Assembly (NCBI RefSeq): GCF_049965315.1
Contig: NZ_JBMFWL010000026.1
Span: 1-28,359, forward strand
Source: Acidithiobacillus_B sp049965315
GTDB lineage: Bacteria > Pseudomonadota > Gammaproteobacteria > Acidithiobacillales > Acidithiobacillaceae
Length of the DNA stretch: 28,359 bases
Direction of reading: 5' to 3'
The notes under the pieces are model-generated. The model saw only the letters and a program-made list of their open reading frames with translations. It was not told where the DNA came from and did no database searches. Positions within the stretch are counted from its first letter, which is position 1. Each line of letters begins with the position of its first letter. A program made the translations under genes and the position numbers. Positions 23,319-28,359 of the stretch are shown here, one piece after another.

Positions 23319-23341
23319 GACGGCCGCGAAATGCGGCCGTC
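23319..23341. terminator. Intercistronic hairpin between lbpA2 and lipS1
   Basis: A perfect 9-bp stem GACGGCCGC/GCGGCCGTC with loop of 5 nt, followed on the minus strand by TTATTCTC. The T-run is weak, so it may be a partial terminator or an RNA-processing or stabilising element. Confidence 0.5.
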
Positions 23342-23360
23342 GTCACATCAGCAACCCTGC

Positions 23361-23798
23361 TTAGCAGCCGCCGAAACCATCGGCTGCCATCTTTTCCTCA
23401 AAGGCGGCGAGGGCGTCTGCGCCCGTCTTCAGATCCGCCGCGTCCGCCGCAAAATCCGCCGGGGTGAGCTTGGCAATCCAGCCGCTGCCATAGGGATCCT
23501 TGTTGATCAGTCCGGGGTTCTTGGCCACTTCGTCATTGCTGGCCACCACCGTGCCGCTGACCGGGCTCTTGAGCGGCCCCACCCATTTGCCGGACTCCAC
23601 CGTCGCGGCGGACTTGTCCTTCTTGATGTCCTTGCCGGCGCCCTTGGGGGTGTAAGAAACGATCTGGCCGGCGAGGGCGCAGGCATAGGACGTCATGCCG
23701 ATGGTCACGCTGCCGTCGTCTTCCTTGCGCAGCCACACATTGTTTTCCACGTTGTACATCAGGTCTTCGGGGATTTCACAACCACGTACTGTTCCCAT
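23361..23798 (-). CDS. lbpA2: Lipoate-binding protein LbpA (second copy, GcvH-like)
   Basis: Encodes 145 aa of the glycine-cleavage H fold. The lipoylated lysine is K71 in V-E-S-G-K-W-V-G-P, and G-M-T-S-Y-A lies in the expected position before it. sHdr-linked LbpA proteins are lipoylated by the dedicated ligase and LipS enzymes and are needed for sulfane-sulfur oxidation; they differ from true GcvH by this E-S-G-K-W motif. AGGAGGG precedes the ATG. The C-terminus ends G-F-G-G-C, giving a terminal Cys. It lies directly after dsrE in a row lbpA-dsrE-lbpA2. Similar in length to the first copy, but the two are clearly diverged. Confidence 0.92.
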   Translation of the reverse strand: MGTVRGCEIPEDLMYNVENNVWLRKEDDGSVTIGMTSYACALAGQIVSYTPKGAGKDIKKDKSAATVESGKWVGPLKSPVSGTVVASNDEVAKNPGLINKDPYGSGWIAKLTPADFAADAADLKTGADALAAFEEKMAADGFGGC

Positions 23799-23861
23799 GT
23801 TTCCCTCCTAGGGTTTACGAATGAAATGAGCCATTATGTTGCCCTTCCCGCGCGTCGCTTC

Positions 23862-24257
23862 TCAGAAGAAGAGAAGCCGATCCGCGGACAAAATCAGATC
23901 TGCAAGATCTCCCGCCGAGGCCACCGAATCCACCTCGGGGATCAACTGCTGCGGCACGAGTTCGTACCCTGGCAGGGCGGGTCTGCAGACATGCAATTCG
24001 ACACCGGCATTTTTCGCATCACGAATAAAATCGATGATCCGCTTGCCACCGGCCATGGCCGACAGGTTTTCCGGCGTACCCTGCTCCATCAACTTGACGG
24101 CCTCCATGGTGCAGAAAATCTTAACCTCCGCGTCCATGGATGACAACAGCGCCCCCAGGTAAAAAGGCGTGGCGCAGCGATGCGGCGTGCTCGGACCGCT
24201 GGTCATGACGATAACCACCGTTTTTTCTTCCTGGTCTTCGAGATATTTACTGCTCAT
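23862..24257 (-). CDS. DsrE-family sulfur-relay protein
   Basis: Encodes 131 aa of the DsrE/DsrF-like fold: V-V-I-V-M-T-S-G at the first strand, G-A-L-L-S-S-M-D-A-E-V-K-I-F-C and a V-E-L-H-V-C91 segment. Three cysteines are present, C28, C49 and C91; C91 is in the position of the sulfane-binding Cys of DsrE-type carriers. The protein likely passes protein-bound sulfane sulfur towards the sHdr complex. Its ATG overlaps the lbpA stop by the 4-nt ATGA, linking production of the two. No TusA or rhodanese gene is in the window; they may lie beyond the right edge. Confidence 0.88.
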   Translation of the reverse strand: MSSKYLEDQEEKTVVIVMTSGPSTPHRCATPFYLGALLSSMDAEVKIFCTMEAVKLMEQGTPENLSAMAGGKRIIDFIRDAKNAGVELHVCRPALPGYELVPQQLIPEVDSVASAGDLADLILSADRLLFF

Positions 24258-24700
24258 CGCATGCCCCGCTCACAGTGAATGTCATCCCGCACGCAGCGTT
24301 CCCCGTACAAGGCAAAGGCCGCATCTCCCGTCACCATCTCCCGGAGGGCGACGTCCACCGGCGCCACCGGCTGAACGCGCGCAATCCAGGCTTCATAGGG
24401 CTCGATGTTCAATAAATTGGGGTCTTCCAGGACATCTTCGTTGGCATGCACAATGACGCAGTCGAAAATGTTCGGCACCGGACCCGCCCACTTGCCGCTC
24501 TCGATGGTGGCCACCGGCTTGCCTTTGGGTCGCCGGGTACCCGGCCGGCGCACCCGCACATGCAGAATCTTCCCGGCGATGGACTGGGAAATATCGGTCA
24601 TGCCGACGGTGAGCGTGCCATCATCCTCTTTTCTGACCCAGATCTGACATTCCCGGTCGTAGTACAACTCGGCGCGAAACTCGCAACCGTGAAATTCCAT
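24254..24700 (-). CDS. lbpA: Lipoate-binding protein LbpA (first copy, GcvH-like)
   Basis: Encodes 148 aa. The GcvH-like core carries the lipoyl lysine K70 in I-E-S-G-K-W-A-G-P, with G-M-T-D-I-S upstream of it. The insert R-V-R-R-P-G-T-R-R-P-K-G-K before the motif is more basic than the corresponding stretch of the second copy, so the two may dock to different partners. The ATG at 24700 is chosen because AGGAG lies 8 nt upstream; a TTG at 24730 would add ten residues without family support. It follows hdrB2 but is separated from it by a terminator hairpin. Confidence 0.92.
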   Translation of the reverse strand: MEFHGCEFRAELYYDRECQIWVRKEDDGTLTVGMTDISQSIAGKILHVRVRRPGTRRPKGKPVATIESGKWAGPVPNIFDCVIVHANEDVLEDPNLLNIEPYEAWIARVQPVAPVDVALREMVTGDAAFALYGERCVRDDIHCERGMR

Positions 24701-24731
24701 AGGATTACTCCTGTCGTCAACGGCAGGCAAT

Positions 24732-24758
24732 AAAAAGCGCCCGTAATGGGCGCTTTTT
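24732..24758. terminator. Terminator hairpin between hdrB2 and lbpA
   Basis: AAAAAGCGCCC (24732-24742) and GGGCGCTTTTT (24748-24758) form a perfect 11-bp inverted repeat with a 5-nt loop, ending in five T residues on both strands. It is a textbook intrinsic terminator lying 4 nt past the hdrB2 stop codon, within the sHdr locus. Confidence 0.88.
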
Positions 24759-24762
24759 ACCT

Positions 24763-25674
24763 CTAAAGAATCCCTTTAGCTGCCAAAAGATCCATCGAGT
24801 CGCTGACGTTGTCGGGAATGCCGACCTTCCTGGCCGAGAGGCCCATGGCCAGACCCAGGAGCTGGGTGAAGTAAATCACCTTCACGTTGGTCTTGATGCC
24901 GAATTCCGTTTCCGCCCGGATCTGATGCATTTCCAGGCCGGAATGGCAGGTGGGACACTCCGTGGCGATGACCTCGGCACCGGCATCCTCGGCGGCCTGC
25001 AGGATGTTCAGGACCAATTGCGTCGAGGTATCGGAGTCCGACAGGGTATGGGCGCCACCACAACAGGCCGTTTTCAGGGGAAAATCGACATTGACCGCAC
25101 CGGCAGCCAACAGCAGGTCATCCATGAAATGCGGCGCATAGGAAGACTCGGAACCCGGTCCCTGATCCTTTTCGGGGAAGATCTGCCGCGGCCGGGTATA
25201 CATGCACCCGTAATAGTTGGCGATTTTCAGTCCGTTCAGGCTCTTCTTGACGCGGTTCTTGATCCCGTCCGTGCCCAACTCTTCCATGAACCACTCAAGG
25301 GTGTGCAAGGTGCGCACATCCCCATCATAGACGGGATCACCGGACTTGGCGGCCAAATCCTGCACGGTCTTCATCGTTTCCTCAGAAGTCGCGCATTCGT
25401 ATTCGGTCTGCTTCAGATTGCGATAGCAGCCGTTGCACGGCGCCATGACGGTGTCGCAACCCTGCAGCTTGCTGGCAATGGCCAGATTGCGTGCGGACAT
25501 ATAAGTCTGCAGCATCGGGTGAATGTTCTTCACCTCCATGGCGCCGCAGCAGTTGTAATCCTCCAGGTTTTCCATCTCCAGGCCGAGTTCCTTGACCAGG
25601 ACGCGGGTGGACTTGTCGTAAGGACCGCCGGAACCTTCCAGGGCGCAGCCCGGGTAATACGCTACCTTAGCCAT
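24763..25674 (-). CDS. hdrB2: sHdr complex subunit HdrB2 (two CCG domains)
   Basis: Encodes 303 aa with two cysteine-rich CCG motifs: first C10...C42-C43...C80-x2-C83, second C in N-Y-Y-G-C-M near 155, then A-C-C-G-G-A-H and C-P-T-C-H. Such motifs hold the noncubane [4Fe-4S] clusters of HdrB, where disulfide or persulfide chemistry occurs. In the sHdr complex this subunit works with HdrA, HdrB1, HdrC1 and HdrC2. Its ATG overlaps the hdrC2 stop by 8 nt. All CCG cysteines look present. Confidence 0.93.
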   Translation of the reverse strand: MAKVAYYPGCALEGSGGPYDKSTRVLVKELGLEMENLEDYNCCGAMEVKNIHPMLQTYMSARNLAIASKLQGCDTVMAPCNGCYRNLKQTEYECATSEETMKTVQDLAAKSGDPVYDGDVRTLHTLEWFMEELGTDGIKNRVKKSLNGLKIANYYGCMYTRPRQIFPEKDQGPGSESSYAPHFMDDLLLAAGAVNVDFPLKTACCGGAHTLSDSDTSTQLVLNILQAAEDAGAEVIATECPTCHSGLEMHQIRAETEFGIKTNVKVIYFTQLLGLAMGLSARKVGIPDNVSDSMDLLAAKGIL

Positions 25675-26386
25675 GATGAGCGGCCTCCTTCTGTGCCTTC
25701 ACATATTCCGCCAACACTTCTCCGGTCTTGCCCCAGGACTTGGTCTTGGGCCGGAATACGACGTTCATGCCCATCTTCGTCAACTGGCTGAGGGGGAGGT
25801 GCTTGGTCAGGCGCTTGCCGAACTCAACGATCCAGGCCTGGACGAGGGGCTGACCGGACCTTTTGAAGAAACCCACCATGACCTCGGTATCCTCAATGCG
25901 TCCATATTCGATGCACTGTTCGGTGAACTCTTCGTCAAACATCGTGGAGCGCGTCTTCGGGGTAAGGCCGTTCTCCTCCAGCCAGTGCGCCGTCGCCTTC
26001 ATCACCCCTTCCGGACGCACGTCCTTGGGACAGATGTTGGTGCACTTGTTGCACGACACGCACTGCCAAATAATGTCCTTGTCCTTGAGCAACTCCGCCT
26101 TCAAACCCAGGCGGATGAGATAGATCCAGTAGCGCGGGTTGAAATCCACATTCTGTGCATACACCGTGCATGAATTGGTACAAGAGCCGCACTGCCAGCA
26201 ACGATGCACATTTTCGGCGCCCGCGTAGCTCTGGATGACCTTCTCGAAGCCATCATCATAGTCCGTCAGCGTGCGCGGAGAAATCATGGTGTTCCACGAC
26301 CCGGAAACGTCAACACCATCTATCACCAAATGATCATGCTGCAATATCCGATCCGGGTCGATCAGAGTTTTCTCATGAATAGCCAT
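25667..26386 (-). CDS. hdrC2: sHdr complex iron-sulfur subunit HdrC2
   Basis: Encodes 239 aa. Two ferredoxin-type cluster motifs are visible, C-W-Q-C-G-S-C-T-N-S-C (about residues 63-73) and C-V-S-C-N-K-C-T-N-I-C-P (about 109-120), each for one [4Fe-4S] cluster, as in HdrC. It carries electrons between the HdrB and HdrA subunits. AGGAG precedes the ATG by 5 nt. It lies 21 nt after the uncharacterised gene and overlaps hdrB2 by 8 nt, so co-translation is likely. Confidence 0.93.
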   Translation of the reverse strand: MAIHEKTLIDPDRILQHDHLVIDGVDVSGSWNTMISPRTLTDYDDGFEKVIQSYAGAENVHRCWQCGSCTNSCTVYAQNVDFNPRYWIYLIRLGLKAELLKDKDIIWQCVSCNKCTNICPKDVRPEGVMKATAHWLEENGLTPKTRSTMFDEEFTEQCIEYGRIEDTEVMVGFFKRSGQPLVQAWIVEFGKRLTKHLPLSQLTKMGMNVVFRPKTKSWGKTGEVLAEYVKAQKEAAHHG

Positions 26387-26407
26387 ATCCGCTCCTGTAT
26401 CCAGTCC

Positions 26408-27235
26408 TCAATGAACGGGTTCTTTCCTGAACCGCGATCCACCCATCCGACGCTGAACCTCCGCGCCCAAAATCTTCCGCATTTGCTCCATAAAGTCGGT
26501 CTGCCCACCGAAATCCGAACGCAGAAACCCTTCCGCCATGGCCCGAACATACTGCGAATACTGATAGGCGAGAATGATATCGATCATATAGGCCAAATCC
26601 CGATACACGCCCAACTCGGCCAATCCCTCGCGCATCCACTGGCGCAAGCCCTCGAACATCTCCGGACTTTCACCAAAGGGAAAATCGGTGAGATAATCGC
26701 CGCCCTTGATGAACTCGCGAACGGCGCCCGACGTGGTCTGCTGATCCCAGACCCAGCGGGTCATGAGCGGGTAACGCTCGGGGTGGACGAAATGCAGGAC
26801 CTCTGCACCCATATCCCGCAAACAACGCTGCGCCTTCCCCTGCGCCGGCAAGGATTCTTCAAAGCGGGCCATCCGTTGCACCAGCGACCCATGGCCGCTG
26901 AGCAGGGTGCGCATGGCTTCGCCAAGGGGGGCGGGACCAACCTCCTGAACGACGGGCCAGATCTTCCTCCTGACCGTAAACATCCGTTCGATCAATGTGC
27001 CCAGATCCGCTTCGCCGAGGGGCCGATCGCTGCCCAGCAGTATTTGCCGGAAGCATTCCGTCTTCTCGGCAAGGTTGGACACCAGTTCATCCAGCCCCGC
27101 CTGCCCTTCAAAGGCCTGCTCCAGATCATAAAAGGAGCGGTTCAACAACCCCTTGTCCAGGTTGATGGGCAGCACTGCGGGGACGATCTGCTCGTCCCCG
27201 CCGGCGTGTTCAGACGGCAACTTTTTGCTGTCCAT
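26408..27235 (-). CDS. Conserved uncharacterised protein of the sHdr cluster
   Basis: Encodes 275 aa. It occupies the position of the conserved hypothetical gene between hdrA and hdrC2 in sHdr operons. The sequence is mainly helical, with H-F-V-H-P-E-R-Y-P-L-M-T-R-W-V-W-D near residue 148 and no Cys-rich motif or signal peptide. I see no catalytic signature. The ATG at 27235 overlaps the end of hdrA by 26 nt and its ribosome site is weak, suggesting translation by coupling to hdrA. Role in assembly or sulfur docking is possible but unproven. Confidence 0.85.
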   Translation of the reverse strand: MDSKKLPSEHAGGDEQIVPAVLPINLDKGLLNRSFYDLEQAFEGQAGLDELVSNLAEKTECFRQILLGSDRPLGEADLGTLIERMFTVRRKIWPVVQEVGPAPLGEAMRTLLSGHGSLVQRMARFEESLPAQGKAQRCLRDMGAEVLHFVHPERYPLMTRWVWDQQTTSGAVREFIKGGDYLTDFPFGESPEMFEGLRQWMREGLAELGVYRDLAYMIDIILAYQYSQYVRAMAEGFLRSDFGGQTDFMEQMRKILGAEVQRRMGGSRFRKEPVH

Positions 27236-28265
27236 GGAGATCGGCCACCGCCCGCGCCCCGGCCGACTGGCCCTGGGCAATGGAGCTATCGATATCATCG
27301 GGACCGGTCGCCGCGCCGCAAACGTAAATACCCTTGCGGGTCGTGCCCTGGCTGTTGGTGTACTGCTCGGCCTTGTCGATGAAGCCGTGCTTTTCCAGGC
27401 CGACGCCGAAGGTCTTGGCAATCTCGGGGTTTTCCAGGCTGGGGTCCATGCCGATGGCATGCACCACGATATCCATGGGGATCACGATGGGGCGCTTGAC
27501 CAGGGTGTCTTCCCCCTTGACCAGCAGCCGGCCGTCGGGGGACTTGGTGACCTCGGCAATACGCGCCTTGACGAACTTGGTCTTGAACTCTTCCTGGCTC
27601 TTCCAGTAGAACTTGTCTTCGTAGAGGCCAAAGGTGCGGATGTCCATGTAATAGATGAAGACGTCCGTCTGCGGGCTGATCTCCTTGATCTCCATGGCGA
27701 GATTGGTGGATACCGTGCAGCAGATCTTGGAACACCACTCGCGGCCGATCTGCCGATCGCGGGAGCCGACGCAAAGCAGGATTGCCACCCGCTCGGGCAC
27801 GCGCCCATCGGAAGGGCAACGAATCTGGCCGCTGCTGACCATCTGTTCCATCTGGGTGGTGGTCAGCACGTCTTCGTACGTGCCGAAACCCCATTCGGGC
27901 TTGTTGATGGAGTCGAAGTGGGTAAAGCCGGTGGCCAGAACCACGGAGCCGGCCTTCACGGAGCTGCCGTCGCTCAGGGTGGCGGTGAAATTGCCGGCCT
28001 CCCCATCCAGTTTGCTGACCTTGGTCTGCTTGTGGACGGTGACATTGCCGTCGCCTTCCACCCGCGACACCATGCGGCCGATGGCGTCCTTGGCCCACTC
28101 GCCGGAGGGAACGAGCTTGGCGTAGCCGGAAATGATGGGGGCGCCGCCCAGGACGTCCTCCTTCTCGACCAGCACGGCCTTCTTGCCCATGGCCGCAACC
28201 GTGGCCGCCGCCGACAGGCCCGCCGGGCCCGCACCCACTACCAAGACTGTGTCTTTTGCACTCAC
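27210..28265 (-). CDS. hdrA: sHdr complex FAD/iron-sulfur subunit HdrA
   Basis: Encodes 351 aa, the short sHdr form. The FAD motif is V-V-G-A-G-P-A-G (residues 9-16), followed by E-K-E-D-V-L-G-G. Cysteines C150, C165 (in L-C-V-G-S-R-D) and C178, C182, C183 (W-C-S-K-I-C-C) are candidate cluster ligands; a second dinucleotide-type region is V-C-G-A-A-T-G-P-D-D-I near 320. It starts with a GTG at 28265 preceded by AAGGAG 7 nt upstream. HdrA is the flavin subunit at the core of the complex that oxidises sulfane sulfur in the cytoplasm. Confidence 0.94.
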   Translation of the reverse strand: MSAKDTVLVVGAGPAGLSAAATVAAMGKKAVLVEKEDVLGGAPIISGYAKLVPSGEWAKDAIGRMVSRVEGDGNVTVHKQTKVSKLDGEAGNFTATLSDGSSVKAGSVVLATGFTHFDSINKPEWGFGTYEDVLTTTQMEQMVSSGQIRCPSDGRVPERVAILLCVGSRDRQIGREWCSKICCTVSTNLAMEIKEISPQTDVFIYYMDIRTFGLYEDKFYWKSQEEFKTKFVKARIAEVTKSPDGRLLVKGEDTLVKRPIVIPMDIVVHAIGMDPSLENPEIAKTFGVGLEKHGFIDKAEQYTNSQGTTRKGIYVCGAATGPDDIDSSIAQGQSAGARAVADLHGQQKVAV

Positions 28266-28276
28266 TTGCTATCTCC

Positions 28277-28359
28277 TTAAGCGCCCGTTTTCATGTTGAT
28301 GTTCTGGTTGATGGCCAGTTCAGGGTTGTAGAGGTATTCGATGTTGCCCTGTTCCACCT
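28277..28359 (-). CDS. hdrB1: C-terminal end of sHdr subunit HdrB1 (cut by window edge)
   Basis: An open frame enters from the right edge and ends with TAA at 28277, giving the last 26 residues (ending N-M-K-T-G-A). It stops 11 nt before hdrA and follows the sHdr gene order hdrC1-hdrB1-hdrA, so it is most likely the end of HdrB1. No CCG motif lies in the visible part, so the name rests on position. Confidence 0.75.
   Translation of the reverse strand, partial: VEQGNIEYLYNPELAINQNINMKTGA

Noticed and set aside
21167..23467. 766-codon open frame on the plus strand opposite lpl and lipS1
   Set aside because: Antisense shadow of GC-rich genes whose own products have clear catalytic motifs; the translation is Gln/His/Arg-rich with no family features.

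Overview
The window looks like a chromosomal segment of a GC-rich, chemolithoautotrophic sulfur oxidiser. It carries most of a sulfur-oxidising heterodisulfide-reductase-like (sHdr) locus with its own lipoate-assembly genes, and a RuBisCO-activase operon (cbbQ/cbbO). This combination suggests Acidithiobacillia (Acidithiobacillus and relatives) or a similar gammaproteobacterial or betaproteobacterial sulfur oxidiser. The placement is inferred from gene content only. I saw no rRNA, tRNA, CRISPR array or transposase gene.

Layout. (1) 1-5.7 kb, mixed housekeeping: a periplasmic DsbG-like thioredoxin-fold protein, a di-heme cytochrome c peroxidase, a proline-rich DUF4124 protein, an N-carbamoylputrescine amidase overlapping a class-I glutamine amidotransferase (C26), a DedA membrane protein and a PsiE-like membrane protein. 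(2) 5.7-8.4 kb: a LysR regulator (CbbR/CysL-like) translationally coupled to an amidotransferase-like protein lacking its nucleophile Cys, then a small protein; a TM2-domain gene is divergent. (3) 8.4-14.7 kb, minus strand: a 136-aa protein, CbbQ, CbbO, an acetoin-utilisation-type histone deacetylase and an aldo/keto reductase-like protein. All junctions but one are 4-nt stop/start overlaps. (4) 14.7-17.2 kb: small unknown genes, a second lipoate-protein-ligase-like gene, and a 203-bp nested inverted-repeat element that looks like a MITE or REP-type repeat. (5) 17.3-18.6 kb: a FadL/OmpP1-type outer-membrane protein of visibly lower GC, with its own promoter, palindromic operator candidate and terminator. 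(6) 18.8-28.36 kb, minus strand: the sHdr/lipoate locus, read from the right edge as hdrB1 (3' end only), hdrA, hyp, hdrC2, hdrB2, lbpA, dsrE, lbpA2, lipS1, lpl, lipT, lipS2.

How it works together. The sHdr subunits form a cytoplasmic iron-sulfur flavoprotein complex thought to oxidise protein-bound sulfane sulfur towards sulfite. The LbpA proteins carry a lipoyl group needed by the complex. The ligase loads octanoate or lipoate, LipS1/LipS2 insert the sulfurs, and LipT probably supplies electrons. CbbQ/CbbO remove inhibitors from RuBisCO, which the electrons and energy from sulfur oxidation feed.

Most interesting leads: the deacetylase and reductase hard-wired to CbbO; the amidotransferase-like protein with Gly in place of the catalytic Cys coupled to the LysR regulator; a perfect 11-bp terminator inside the sHdr operon between hdrB2 and lbpA; the second lipoate ligase paralogue; and the 203-bp inverted-repeat element abutting that paralogue's stop codon.
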